Assembly: GCA_014825775.1 (NCBI GenBank)
Contig: MVAQ01000012.1
Span: forward strand, 124,001 to 188,000
Source of the DNA: Krasilnikovozyma curviuscula
Lineage: Eukaryota > Basidiomycota > Tremellomycetes > Cystofilobasidiales > Mrakiaceae
DNA length: 64,000 nucleotides
Reading direction: 5' to 3'
Each line of letters starts with the position of its first letter. The first letter of the stretch is position 1. Shown here in pieces: positions 9,935 through 23,387 of this stretch. The notes under the pieces were generated by a model, which saw only the letters and a program-made list of their open reading frames with translations, was not told where the DNA came from and searched no databases. The position numbers and the translations under genes were made by a program.

Positions 9935-12920
9935 ATGGCAGGCTACCTTCTTCATCAAGAACGACGTTCTTCCATCACGCATTTCGCTCGCCTGCTGTCG
10001 ACACGAAAAATCGGTTTTCTCATAATTGGCGCGCTCGTCCTGCTGGCCCTAGGTCCTTACTTGTACCTCGCACCTTCCGACTCGTTCGTGAAGTCATTCG
10101 TTCCCACCAAAGATAAGTACGGTGTTGCGAATGAAGGCCTGCCGTCGTACGAGGACGAGTCAGGCGAGCCTGAGCCTTCCGTCAAGCACCCTTCGCCCTC
10201 TATTCCTACTCCCGTCATCCACCACGGCCCCAACTCGGGTGTCCACAGGCCTGAATGGAAACAGGAACCACCTCCTGGAGTATTCAAATCGACGGATGGA
10301 GGTAGGCATAACGTCGAAGGTGGGCTGCTGTACGTGGATGAGAGCTTGTCAGCGTTGAAACATCCGATCTATCAGTTGATCGACGACGCGAAGGTCAACT
10401 GGGACACGAAGATCAAGAGGCAGAGTAAGACACTGGAGGACGCTGTAAAGGAGTATGGGAGGAGGAATAAGGGTAGAAAACCTCCGAAGGGGTTTGACCA
10501 TTGGTGGAAATACGTTCAGTGAGTTTGTTCTCCTGATTGTGAACACTCTCACTTCTTCCCATTGCAGGGTTAAATCTGCTTCTGACCATCATAATCAACT
10601 CTTTCAATTTCTTATCAGAGATAATGACGTGACACTACCCGACGAATTCGACCAGATCCTCAAAGACCTGGCGCCCTTCCGAGGATTTTCACCTTACGAC
10701 CTGTACGATCGCGTGGAGCTTCTCACTCAAGCGGCGGACACATTCACCATCTCGATCCGCAAAGGTGAAGCCCGTATCTCCCAGGTTAACTTCGACTACG
10801 AACGGATCGGAGGGTCCAAAGCGAGGAGTGAGGGTCAGCTCAACTTGGTCAAAGACGTCGCCAAGTGGATACCGGATCTCGACGCTGTGTTCAATATCCA
10901 TGATACACCCAGCCAGTTTGTTAGTTATGGCCATATCTCGGATCTGATTGCTATTGAGGAGGACGGCGAGTGTGAGTCGCACTTTGTCTCTTATGTTCTG
11001 TTCTGTGTCTGGCGAAATCGCTTGCTGAGTATTACTTCTCCATCGCCAGATATTGATCCAGAAGAAGAAGCTGATAGAGCGTTCAAAGAATGGGGGGCAG
11101 CCTGTCCACCACATACCCCGCTGTACCTCGTCTCTGAAGCCGCCGCCGTTGAGAAAGCTGAACTTCTCCCAGACCCCGACGACCCAGACACGGCGTTTCT
11201 CCCAACTCCAATTAAAAAAGTGAAGCCCCGACCGTCGCCGACCCCGGGGAAGAGCTTCATCTCGGACCATTCGCTCACGATGGATCTGTGCAAGTTCCCA
11301 ACTACCATTGACCTCCATGGTGCCACCGCTGGCGTCTCACCTGAGCCCCAGGCAAAGCTTATGCCTGTCTTCTCGCTCAGTAAGACCAACTTGCACTCAG
11401 ATATCATGGTTATTCCAATTGAGCAGTGGAGTGAAGGTGGCGATGCCATTGACTGGAGGGATAAGGATAAAGGCAAATTACAATGGGCAAGTCCTTTCCT
11501 CGCAGCTTCTTTCCCTTTGCTTCCTTTCTCTTTCTGATAATTTCTTTGTCTTTTTAATAATCAGCGTGGTCGAAACACCGGTGGATTCTGTACTAACTCA
11601 ACCCCCTGGAGAGATACCCACCGCCCGCGACTATCGACGGAATTTGGGCCCTACGAGCTCGATAAAGAAGTCTCCGTCATCCCTGCACCTCATCAAGTGA
11701 GCGGTAAACACACTATCAAAGAGGCGTTGATTGTCGTGAATCAGGGAGATCTAAATGAGAAGTTGATGGATGTTGGGCTCGCTTATGAACCGATCCGTTA
11801 GTTTTTTTGCTGTTTCTTTGGAAGTTCTGGGAGGGAATAAAGGAGCTGATATTCGTTCTTCGTTATGTGGAATGTATAGAGTGCAGCGTTGAAGATGGAA
11901 CATGTGACGACATCATTCGTGAGATGACCTATCGACCTCGACTAGAGTTCCATGAAGAGATGCATTACAAGTTTATACTTGACATTGTGAGTCTACATTG
12001 TGTTATGCCTCCATTTGCGGTATTCTAACTCCCAGATTTGTGTGTGTAGGATGGAAATGCTTGGTCTGCGCGGTTCAACAGAGTGCTCACCTCTCGAGCG
12101 CTGATATTAAAGTCGACAAGTGAGTCTAAATTAATTTTGATCCTCATCCCATCTTTGTCCTTGAGACCGCTTGCAATCGGGTTGACCGACGTTGTTCTTC
12201 TTCATCGTCCGATGCAGTCTTCCCAGAGTGGTGGAACGATCGAATCCAGCCTTGGATGCACTATATCCCTGTCAAAGTAAGCCTTCAGTTCTTTTCTCTC
12301 TTTTGCTGATTCTAAATGAGTCAGCAAAAATATCACAAAGCAGGGGGCGTCCGTGTTGGCTGACGAGTGGTGGTCTTTTTTTTCTCAATTCTTTTTTTAG
12401 GTCGACTACAGCGATGTTTACGACATCATGACATTTGTACGTTCCCTTCCTCATATCCCAAATGGCCACTCGATTTTCGTGTTAACTTTTCCCTCGGCTG
12501 TGTCTCCTTCGTCTCAAATTATTATTTAACAAATACAAACAGTTCCGAGGCGCCGATGGTACGGGAGAGCACGGAGAAGACAAGATTGCCGCTGAGATCG
12601 CCAATGCAGGTCGACAATGGGTCATTGACGGGTGGAGAGCAAAGGATATGGTCAGTTCTCTTTTCCCTCTCGCGGTGCCCCAAACGTCATGAGAGCTCTT
12701 CGTCTCACAAAAAGTTTTTTTTGTCTGCTGTTTGCTTCTCTGTTGTACGGACAAAAAGACTGCATATATGTTCCGACTGTATCTAGAATGGGCTCGATTG
12801 CTTGCTGCCGACAGGTCGTCGATGGACTATGTGCTGCCCGGGTCGTCGACGACGCATAGCGATGAAACGACGACAAAAGAGGACACACCTATTGACGATG
12901 CTGCGACGGAAGAACGATGA
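9935..12920 (+). CDS. GT90 (CAP10-family) glycosyltransferase, CXT1-like
   Basis: Type II Golgi membrane protein. A short cytoplasmic tail is followed by one membrane anchor (GFLIIGALVLLALGPYLYL, residues about 27-46), a Pro-rich stem and a CAP10/GT90 catalytic domain. Exons: 9935-10518, 10568-10971, 11050-11486, 11565-11796, 11880-11986, 12050-12119, 12218-12276, 12401-12436, 12543-12650, 12759-12920. They total 2199 nt, 732 aa. Family motifs are WRGRNTGG (across a GC-AG intron at 11487-11564), DGNAWSARF, PWMHYIPVK and D.SDVYD. Characterised family members include the Cryptococcus beta-1,2-xylosyltransferase Cxt1 (capsule and glycolipid xylosylation) and Cap10. Xylosyl transfer is therefore a likely but unproven activity. 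AGS1 starts 463 nt downstream on the same strand. Confidence 0.88.
11487..11564 (+). other. GC-AG intron in the GT90 gene
   Basis: Donor GCAAGT, the consensus for GC donors; acceptor ATCAG. Splicing here makes LQW join RGRNTGG, restoring the GT90 motif. The only nearby GT, four bases downstream, shifts the frame into a stop. Confidence 0.85.
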
Positions 12921-13383
12921 CAAGATCTTTTGTTTCTTCAGCTGATGGGATTTTGAAGGTAATTAATTGGAATATAGAATTTTTTTTCTCTACGTGAATG
13001 CATGTCAGGGCTACCGAGGTGAAACACGCGGCGCGCCCTCGAAAGTACTTTTTTGCTGGCGCTGCAAGCTCAGCTCGACAACACAACTGGGATTTCTATC
13101 AGGACCAGAAAGATACAGATAGGTCAGAAAGCCAACTCGGATTAGATGAAGTCAAGAGGTACTCGTATTTTCACAGGACATCGCCCCCTTTTTAGCTGAG
13201 CAGCAGTGCCTCCTGCCTCTGTTTGACCCCTTTGCCTTCAGCCACCCTGAATTTTGCAAGTCGCATCAAACAGTCAGCATCCTACCAGCCTTTCTCACTT
13301 CTTCAATTTCCCATCAATAGAAGTACAAGCTCTGATAGCTACGAGCAGACTTTCTCTGAAGGAAGGAAACCTCAAGCTCTGCG
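12921..13383 (+). promoter_or_regulatory. GT90 terminator and AGS1 promoter region
   Basis: 463 nt between the GT90 stop and the AGS1 start, both on the plus strand. It must hold the 3' UTR of the first gene and the promoter of the second. A T-run lies near 12981. No TATA box or other clear element was recognised. Confidence 0.4.
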
Positions 13384-16300
13384 ATGGTTCATCCCCATCA
13401 GCATCTCCCTATCACCAACACAATGGGCTCGTCCCTCTTGTCGAATTCAAAGCTGCTGCCGCTGCTGGCCTGCCTGTCGTTGGCTCTACTAGCTCCGATA
13501 GTAAATGCAGCCCCTTACAAAGCTGAATGGGCTGACTATAACATCAACACCAACACTGGTGAGTTTCTATTCAATTCAGTTTTTTTCGATTCTCCTGCTG
13601 GTGCGCGAGGCGTGAAATTTGGGAGGAGAGTTTGGATAGGGGTGAAGGGACAAGAATAAGTAGATAGTCTAGAAACTATCGAAGGATGTGTTTGAGCTGG
13701 CCTTGAATGGGAAATTTGGGAGGTTCGCTGTGGAAGGTTTTGGGACGCTCGAGGTTCGATGTTTGCGGTAGCTGAGAAAAGCTACAAAACGGGACCCTTG
13801 CTACACCTCAAGTATATTTGTGCTTTAACTGATGTTCTTTTGTTCACTGCCGTAGACCCTTGGGCTAAGATCCCAGCTTTTACCACTAAAAAATTCGGGT
13901 CCAACAGCACTTACTGGCCTTCACCCAGTAACTGGCGGTTCGTTTCGTCCTCTTGAACTCCTGTCTCGTCGAGCTTATACTAATAGTTGCTATCTTTTAT
14001 GACCACTCTTTGTTTGATTGAATGATGGATGCTTGTTGCTTGGCGCCCAACCTCCCTCTGGTCCTCTCAAACGAAACGTAATTCGGATTCCCCGCTCATC
14101 AAAATCCAGAGACCTTCCCATCTACACTATTCTTCTCGACAAACAATTCGACGGTACACCCTCAAATAATGACTACTTTCAGACACAGTTCGAAGCACCC
14201 ATGACGGAAACCAACTTTCGTCACGGCGGTGATATCAATGGGTTGGTCACTGATCGAAGTTTGGACTACCTGTACGGAATGGGTATTCGAACCGTCTGGA
14301 TTGCTGGAACTCCGTTCTTGTTAGTATCTACTTACTTTCATTTTCTGGGGAGCGTTCAGAAGGCTAAATCAGCCTTGACCTCTTGGCTTTTTTTCCTCTT
14401 CTTGGTCTTGGGAACGCGATGCACAGGAATGTGAGTGACCTCCGTCTTTGTTGTGTCCTCCATACCTCCAGCGAAAGAAACTAACCTGTTGATCTCTTAT
14501 GTAGATGCCATGGCAAGCTGATGGTTACTCAGCTCTTGACTTCACCCTCATCGACCCTCACTGGGGAACAGTACAGGAATGGGCGAATGCTATCGATCGA
14601 ATCCATGCGAAAGGAATGTATGTCGTCATTGATTTCACCATTGCAACGATGGGTAACATGGTCGGATGGGCTGGAAAGTAAGTCATCTTTGCAATTCAGG
14701 GCCTTCTTTGCATCGGTAGCGGTCGCGCTAAACTTGTCTTACTCGATCATCTTCCTCTAAAACCTAAACTCTTTGGCGTCGCCGGTAAAACAGATACTTT
14801 AACACCTCTGCGCCCTTCTCTATTGATGAGTATGATGCTGCTTGGTTGACACCACCTCACACTCCTTGGAACTTGACTCAGTATCCCGACTTTAACTTTA
14901 CCAACACAAAATGGTCTGGATGTACTCTACCCGAGTTCTGGGCTGACGATGGTACCATCGTATCAGTCACTCAGCCAAGTGGTGGTTGCTACAACAGTTC
15001 TTTAGATCAGTACGGTGATATGGAAGCTTTCGGTGTCCAGTAAGTATTAGTTACAGTTACAGTTACATTATCAGCGGAAACGCTTGTGATCCATATTCTT
15101 TTGTATCACTCACCTCGCATTTGCCTCCTTCTCTTCCTCAAAATTCTAGCCCCGACTGGCAACGTCAACTGTCCAAGTTCTCTGGTGTACAAGATCGACT
15201 CAGAGAATGGAACTACGACACCGCGAAAGACCTCGAATACCTCACCTGTCTCTTCATCACTGCCCTCGACATAGATGGTCTACGTATAGATAAAGGAACG
15301 CAGATGACAGTCCAATTCATAGCCGATTGGGGCCAAGCCACTAGGTCTTGCGCTGCCAAGCTCAATAAAACCAACTTCCACATCGTTGGTGAGGTTACTG
15401 GTGGTGATACCTTTGGTTCCCTATACATGTGTGTCTCCTTTTTTATCTCATTGCTTTAAAACCTCCATTTGGCATCTCGCGACTAATTGTGTGTTAACGG
15501 AATTCTGTAGGGGTCGTGGTCGAACCCCGGCCCAACGAACGACTGACTTCAATGTCGCCATGAACACCACCGCGAATCAGACTCAGTACTTCCTTCGAAG
15601 CGAAGGAAATAATGGGTTCGACGCGTACGCCTTTATGTACTCATTCTATCGTTCGTTGACAAGAATCTTGCAGTTGGATGGTAACTTGGATGTCGCTGAT
15701 GATATCCCAGCGGACTGTGAGTCCTATCCATATCCGAAGTTTACATTCCGGAAGAAAACTAACTCACATGCCGGTTTGTAGTCGTTGTTGGCTATCGTGA
15801 CACCGTCTTGGATGAAGATGCCCTTAACCCTAACACCGGAGTTCACGATCCCAGACATTGGGTAAGTTTCACGATCCATGCTTTTTGGAAATATCTCAAT
15901 GACCAAGCTATCCTTTTCTTTTAGATGGGTTCTACCAATCACGATATCTTCAGGTGGCCTTCAATGACCAACGGTACTTATAAGCAAGCATTCGCTACCT
16001 ACATCTTATCAATGTTGCTCCCAGGTATTCCTCTCGTAAGCTAAACGAGAAATTTTCTTCTTGAAAAGCCTTCTGACCTCTTCCATTTCCAATTATAGCT
16101 CTACTACGGTGAAGAGCAGGGCATGTACGTGTTCGACAACGGAGCTGCTAATTATCTTTACGGGCGGCAAGCAATGACCAATACTCTAGCCTGGAAGAAA
16201 CACGGATGTTACAAGCTTGGTTCGACTCAGTACCACAACTTCGACTACGATAAGTCTCTCTTCGGTTGTGAGGATGACTGGAATGCGCTTGACCACTTCG

Positions 16301-19300
16301 ACCCAACACATCCGATTCGTCGAACCGATATTCTCATGTTTGCTGCTCGGCAAAAGTTTCCAACACTTTTGGATGGTTTCCAGCTCGACGCTTTGGCCAA
16401 CATGACCTACTATGTTCAGTTCCCTGGCTCCAACATCACCCAGACTGAGATTGGACTGAGGTCCCAAGGCCGATCAGCTCTCACCAACCAACTGAACCAG
16501 CCCGAGTTCATGACAGAATACTACGACTCTGTCTGGTACCTCTGGCACAATGAGAACAAGACTGTTACTTACAATCACAACTGCGGCGGTGCGAGTGATA
16601 CTTGGATTAAGACCCCATATCCAGGACCAGCCAACGTCACCAATCTCTTCTACCCATACGAAACTCTCCAGCTGACGGCATCAACCGAATCATTCTACTC
16701 TGATGGTAACTCCCCTTACCGTGCTTGTCTCCAAAGCATCACTTTGGCACCATTCCAGTTCAAAGCATTCGTCCCAGCTGATATTCACTGGCCACCTCCA
16801 CCAACAATGTCCTCCTTCGTTCCAGGACATGATGCAAGATTGCTCACCATTTCAGGTGGCTCAAATGAAACTACTATCCCCGTCAGGTAAGTTGTTGCTC
16901 TGTGAACTACGGTGGAGCAGATACTGACCTCTCGCCTGTTGACTATAGTATCCAGTATGACAACGAATTAAATTGCAATTCCTTCAAAGCTGTTCTTCAA
17001 TTGAACTTTACTGGTGCTCCTGGCTCGGCTACTCCTGAACTAAGCGGGACATGCGGTTTGATGACTGGTGCTCCGATCACTGGTGTTGTCAATGACATCG
17101 CTCCTTCTGCCTGGGCGTTCAACGGTACCATCACCAACGCGCCTGATGGAATCTACGAAATTATCATTGGAAACGTGACAAGTCAAGATACCTGGAGTGC
17201 TACTGGGGTAAGTGCTTTCCCTTTATACTTGATCCTCTACACTTCGAATCTGTACTCACACTACACCTTTGCAGTCAACTGATCACCTCCTAATCAGAAA
17301 GGGTACCTACGATAATATCATGGTGTGGACTGATCGAGACTATGCGTCACACTTGGTTGTCGGCTCTTCTGGAGCATGGAAACTCAACCATACTTCGCCA
17401 GGAGCTGATCTTTTCCGATATTCTGCCGACTACGGTGTCACTTGGAGCTCATGGACTGCATACGAGACCTCTACTGACATTCCCAACAGTGTTCTCAATA
17501 CACCGCTCACTCAATCTTGGACGGGTATCCACATGATGGTTCAGTATTGGAGTTACAAGGTTGGATCTGCCGCTGCTATTGTCCATGGTGATGCTGAATA
17601 CACTGGTGGTGAACGAAGAGTGCCAAGATATCTTGCTCGTGGATCTTTTAACAACTGGGGCTTTGATCAGGGAGTCCGGTCCACTTTGGTTCAACTCAAT
17701 AACTCAGGTAACTGGGAGCTTCCCGTAAGATTTTCCGAAATTTTCTTGTATATCTGTCTACTCTGCTGACTTGTCATTGTCACAGATTATGTACAAATTT
17801 CCAACATTCATTCAACTCAATGTGTTTGGTTTCGATGACTACTTCTGGGGAGATGCTGATGGAGATGGAGTTATGGATCTTCTTCCACCAAGCTCCCTTT
17901 GTAAGCTGTTCTTTCTTTTGTATCTCGGTGTCATAGCTGAGGTTTTTTTTTTCTGTAATAAAAGCTGCCAACTACTTCAACATGACCGCACCACCGAAGA
18001 GCAAACTTGGTTGGACATTCACCTTGAACGACAAGACCGGCAGGTGGTCTGTTGTCCCTCGAGGTCACGTCGTTCTCAGCTTGATAGTCTATATCTTGCT
18101 AATTATCATTCCTCCAACCACCGCTGTCACCACTGCTGTACTCTTTAGACAGCGATTCTATGCTATTAAGATCAACAAGGTTTGTGCTTCACATTTTCTG
18201 AATCAAAGACAATAGGAAAGCTAACTACTTATTTATTTATTAGTATGGTGTCAAAGCTTCCAAAGATGGTTTCGGTCTTACATCTGCTGCTGAAAAGAAA
18301 GCTGCCAAGCTGGCTGCTGGTCAGAAGATCATTGGATGGCCTGAAGATCCCAACAAGAGGCGTAAAGTCATAATTGCCACTCTCGAATATGAGATTCTGG
18401 ATTGGAAGATCAAAGTCAAGATCGGTGGTCTTGGTGTCATGTCAAAGTGTTAGTGTGGTTTTCTGGCTGTTCTGGAATTTGCTTCGTCAGCACGCTCACG
18501 TTTTTCTCTTCTCAGTGATGGGAACTGCTATGGAAGATTGCGATCTCGTTTGGGTCATTCCAAAAGTTAAAGATGTCGAATACCCACCTGGAGAGTACAC
18601 CGAACCGATCGAAGTCATCATCTTCGGTGAACCTTATTTGATCGATGTCGAGACCCATGTCGTGAGTGTTTTGCTTCCCTGAACCCTCTTCTTCGTCTCA
18701 ACTGCTCACAGCACATTTTTCTTAGTACAAAAACATCACCTATATAATCCTTGACAGTCCTGTTTTCCGAGCTCAAACCAAATCTGATCCATACCCAGCT
18801 CGTATGGATGACCTTAGTTCCGCCATCTTCTACTCAACATGGAACCAAGCTATCGCTGAAACAATCAGAAGAAACCCTGTCATTGATATTGTGAGTCCTA
18901 GATCTATACTTCTCTACCAAGCATCATTTGATCTTCTGACAAAATCATTCTCTTTCCGCAGTATCACATTAATGATTACCATGGTACTCTTGCTCCTTTG
19001 TACCTGCTTCCTAAAGTCTTCCCCACTTGTTTATCTCTCCATAACGCTGAGTTCCAAGGTCTCTGGCCGTTGAGAAACAAAGAAGAGGTGAGTGGTCAGT
19101 ATTCACGTCCTCAGAGTTTCGCAGCACTAACCAACTTGTTATATGACAGATGAACGAAGTTTGTGCTGCCTTCAATCTTCCCAAAGAGGTCACCACCAAA
19201 GTAGGTACCTCTTTTCTCTATGCAAGCTTGCTCTCACTAAGCTTCTCTGCTTTTGTCTTCTTAGTACGTTCAATATGGTAACACCTTTAACCTACTTCAC

Positions 19301-22300
19301 GCCGGTGCATCCTTCATCGCAGTTCATCAAAAGAGTATTGTGAGTGCCGAGTCTTTTTTTTTCTTTTGTTTTTTTCTGATCGCTGCTGACAGAACCTGTT
19401 TTCGTCTTGATAGGGAGTTGCTGGTGTCTCAGACAAATATGGAAAACGTTCATGGGCTCGTTATCCTGCACTCTGGACTTTGAAACACATCGACTCTTTG
19501 CCTAAGTAAGAAGTCAAACACCTTCACCTTTTCATATCACGGTCTGATTTTTTTATTTTTTATTTTCAATCTTTGCAGTCCTGATCCTGATGATATTGCC
19601 GCTCTCGAGACTGAACAAAAAGACGTACGTGAAAACCACGATTTGGCCGACTGAGATGTTACTTTCTCACTCTCTCTTTTCCATATTCACAGATCAAAAG
19701 CATTCAAATTGACAGAGAAGCTGAAGCTAAAAGACCTGGACTTAAGCGCCAAGCACAGGAATGGGCCCACATCAAACAGGATCCAGAGGCTCAACTCTTC
19801 GTGTTCGTCGGTCGTTGGTCCAAGCAAAAGGGTGTTGACATCATCGCCGATGTATTCCCAGCTCTGTTCGAAAGCAACAAGAAGATTCAGCTTATCGCTG
19901 TTGGTCCAGTCATTGACTTGTACGGGAGATTTGCTGCTGAAAAGCTTGCCCGATTGATGGAAATGTATCCGGATCAAGTCTACTCCAAGCCTGAGTTCAC
20001 TTCTCTCCCGCCATATCTTTTCAGTGGTGCCGATTTCGCTTTGATCCCTTCCCGTGACGAGCCTTTCGGTTTGGTCGCTGTAAGTTAACCCTCTCAACAC
20101 GAATTTTCGCTTGGAGCTGATACAATTATCGCCGTAGGTCGAATTCGGTAGAAAAGGAGCTCTTGGCGTTGGTGCAAGGCTTGGAGGTCTCGGTTTGATG
20201 CCTGGTTGGGTACGCTCAGGACCTTTTTCAAGGCCCTCCTCTTCTAACTTTTATTCTCTTTTATGTAGTGGTTCCCTGTGGAATCGAACAGTACTTCACA
20301 CATGATTACTCAGCTTCAGAGAACTATCAAGCTTGCATTGAAAAGTTCAGAAAAGGAGAGAGCCATCTTGCGAGCCCGTTCTGCAGTCCAGCGGTTCCCA
20401 GTCTTGGAATGGCGCCAACGTATTGAATCTTTCCAGAAGCGAAGTATCAGAGCTTCGAGGAAGGGGGCAGGATCTCATGCATTGTGAGTCATATTGAATA
20501 CTTTCCTTGAAAATCCCGCGCTAAGTCTCCTCTTTCCACCTCAGTGATTACTCCGAACACCACGAAGTTCTCGGTGCTACTCGACCAAGAGAGCAGTATG
20601 CAGATGCTACCAAGATTGAGAGGATTGATTGGAATAATATGCCGCCTATGGATTCTGTGAGTTCCTCATTTGCCAGTCGTTAATTTACTGCTCCGAAATT
20701 GACAGCTTTGGCTCCAAGGCTGCCGCCATCGCCTCGGACGCTGGCACCCCACGCGGCGGGCCTGCTGTTTTGGACCCATATGACCCCAACGCAAGTTTTG
20801 ACGACGACGCTCATACTACACCACGTCGATTTGGTGATGACGATGAGTTCCCATCTCCAATGGGCTCTCCGAGTCAAGAGTACAACGACAGTCCTGTGAG
20901 TGTAAAGGCGCTTCCATCCCCTCCAATTCATTAACTGACCATCTGATTGTCCGCCTTAGTACTTTGACGAATCGGATCCTGACAGAAGAGGTCTGGAATT
21001 CGGTGAAATCCCAGATTTGGAGAGACAAGCTGGTGATCGTTCATCTTCATACGCCAACTTCTTAGCTTCTGCCAATCGACAAATCGCCCGAAGAGCCGGA
21101 AACACCAACGATCCATTCTTCTCAACCTCAAACTCTCGTGGTAGCATTGCTGCGTTGACGGATATAGACGATGGCGGAGAACTCATAGCACCAAGCAGGC
21201 CGTTCACAATGCACTCTCGTACTTCGTCTCGTTCTAGTATCTCGTCGATTGTTGATGAGCATGGATCATCTTCTCCGTTGAACAAGGCGTACGTTTATTC
21301 TTGTGTACTTTCGAGTTCTTTGGCTAACCCGATATCTCTTTACTTCAGCATGGAGACTTTTACGGACGCTAATGGCGCTGTTGCTCAAGACTTCGTTCAG
21401 AAGCTCAAAGCCCTCAACTCCGACAACTCCAAGGGAGACCTCTGTATTGAAAAGTACCTTGAAAAAGCAGAGAAGATCCACTTCGTTGAATTGAGAAAAG
21501 AAAAGGTGGGTCTCAACTTCTAAGGGGATGATTGGGTCTATTAGCGCTGACATTTTTTTTCAGGTTGCCGACTCGAGAGCTTCTTTTATGGAATCATCAA
21601 GACCTTCAATCTACACTGCTGATAATGATGCGGACGACAATTTGATGCCAGACGTACCACTGACGAGATCTCAAATCTTCATGGGTAATATGATTGGAGA
21701 ATGGCCATTGGTGAGTTTCTTGATCTAGCAATTTCTTTGGTCAACCTGTTGTCTAATACATTTCTTTCCCTTTCCAAACAGTACTCTATTGTCATGTCGA
21801 TTGGGCAACTTCTTGGAGCTTCTGCTTTCCAACTGGTCTTACTCTCCGGTACTGCATCTCAAACCGACTTGGATCTTTACGTTATTGGTTCCGTCTACTT
21901 CGTGGCAACTATCGCGTGGTGGTGTCTCTTCCGTCTGAGACCTTCTGCAACTAGTTTGTCTCTACCATGGGCGTTCTACTCTGCTGCGTATGTCTCTACC
22001 TCTCAGTCTTCTAATGCACACAGATTACTCACAGGTATTGTTTACAACTTGCAGTTTCCTTCTGATTGGAGTTCCTTCTCTCCTCAAAGGGGCTGCTCTT
22101 CAGAACTATCAGGCACATATCCAGTCTGGAGCCACCTGGTCTTACGCCATCGCTTCCGCTGCTGGTTTCTTGTTCTTCGGTATGAAGTGAGTAGCTTTGT
22201 CAGCTTCCAACCATCTTACAATAGAATACACATTTACTTGTCTTTCGTTCTAAAACAGTTTCGGTGAGGAAGCTGGTGCCACAACAGATTCCTGGATCTT

Positions 22301-23387
22301 CCGCGCCTGTATCGTTCAAGGTCTCCAGCAGATTTGGACTGCCGCCCTGTGGTGGTGGGGATCAACTTTCATCTCCAAGGATCCTTCAACATACGTTCCC
22401 TCATTGGTTATCACATACATCTGCTGGCCACTGGCAGTCATCGCCTTCGTCTTCTTCATCATGATGTGGTACGGCCTTCCACCTTACTACCAACAGTCCC
22501 CACCGACGGTTCCAAACTTCTGGGCGACACTCTGGAGGAGAAACATTGTCCGATGGTTCTTGGTTGCCGAAATTCTGAGGGACTTCTGGTTGAGTTCGCC
22601 GTACGGTCGTAACTGGCAGTTCTTGTGGTCTGGCACGGGGCTAGCTGTCTGGGCAACCGCCGTCATGGCTGCCATATTCTTCGTTGTGATCTGGGCAGGA
22701 CTACTCGCATTCCTGACAAGTAAGTAGCTCCTCACATCGAATCAAAGGCGCTGACATACTGATCCGTCTGTCTATACGCAGGGTTCGCAAAGATTCACAG
22801 TTGGTTGCTTCCTGTATTTGCTATTGGACTGGGAGCACCTCGTTGGTGCCAGATGTTTTGGGGTGTGTCAGGAATTGGGTCATCATTACCATGGGCTGGT
22901 AAGGCGGGTCCGTTCTTGAGCGCCGGTCTCTGGCTATGGTTGGGCGTGCTGGATGCGATCCAGGGCGTCGGGTTGGGGTAGGTCTTTTCCTTCTTTTGAC
23001 AATCCTAGTGTCAAACCCTGATTTACGTTGTGTTTTAGAATGGCTCTCTTGCAAACTCTGTCACGTTTCCACGTCGTGAGTACCGTGCCATCACTTACAT
23101 GCCATGATCCTCTCTGACACTTTCTTTCTTGCGCCAATTAGTGTGCTGCCATCATGACCTGTCAAGCTCTTGGATCCATTGTTGTCATTGTCGCTCGAGC
23201 AGGTGCGCCTGACAGACTTGGACCCAGCACCGTCTTCCCCGACCTGGCCCTGTGGGATCTGTCACAGGACGGCATCATTGGCCTTCCTGTAGTCTACCCT
23301 CTCTTCTGGATCTGCCTGATCTGCCAGCTGGTTATTCCTGTTGGCTATCTCTGGTTGTTTAGAAAGGAACAGCTCTCAAAACCCTAA
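13384..23387 (+). CDS. AGS1: Cell wall alpha-1,3-glucan synthase
   Basis: Plasma-membrane enzyme that makes wall alpha-1,3-glucan. My 37-exon model totals 7173 nt (2390 aa), the usual fungal Ags length. A second Met at 13423 begins a typical signal peptide ([19 protein letters not shown]), so the true start may be there. Domains in order: an extracellular alpha-amylase-like (GH13) domain with nucleophile motif DIDGLRIDK, acid GEVTGG and TNHD; a first membrane span ([16 protein letters not shown], about 18070-18120); a cytoplasmic GT5 glycogen-synthase-like domain with [16 protein letters not shown] and [19 protein letters not shown]; a charged linker (20719-21700); and a multi-pass membrane region to the C-terminus that may export the glucan. 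All key residues seem present. A 4-nt exon (14427-14430) is needed to read [14 protein letters not shown]. Alpha-1,3-glucan anchors capsule in Cryptococcus. Confidence 0.96.
14427..14430 (+). other. AGS1: 4-nt microexon (GAAT) of AGS1
   Basis: Flanked by intron 14320-14426 (GTTAGT..ACAG) and intron 14431-14504 (GTGAGT..GTAG). Upstream TT plus GAAT plus downstream ATG gives Leu-Asn-Met inside the conserved [11 protein letters not shown]. Skipping it shifts the frame. Confidence 0.85.

Noticed and set aside
9007..9982. Open frames of 100-120 codons on both strands upstream of the GT90 gene
   Set aside because: No recognisable motif, and the last overlaps the GT90 start on the opposite strand; more likely promoter and leader sequence.
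10689..11476. Long minus-strand frames (161 and 209 codons)
   Set aside because: Lie antisense to GT90 exons whose frame carries the family motifs; mirror frames of a real gene.
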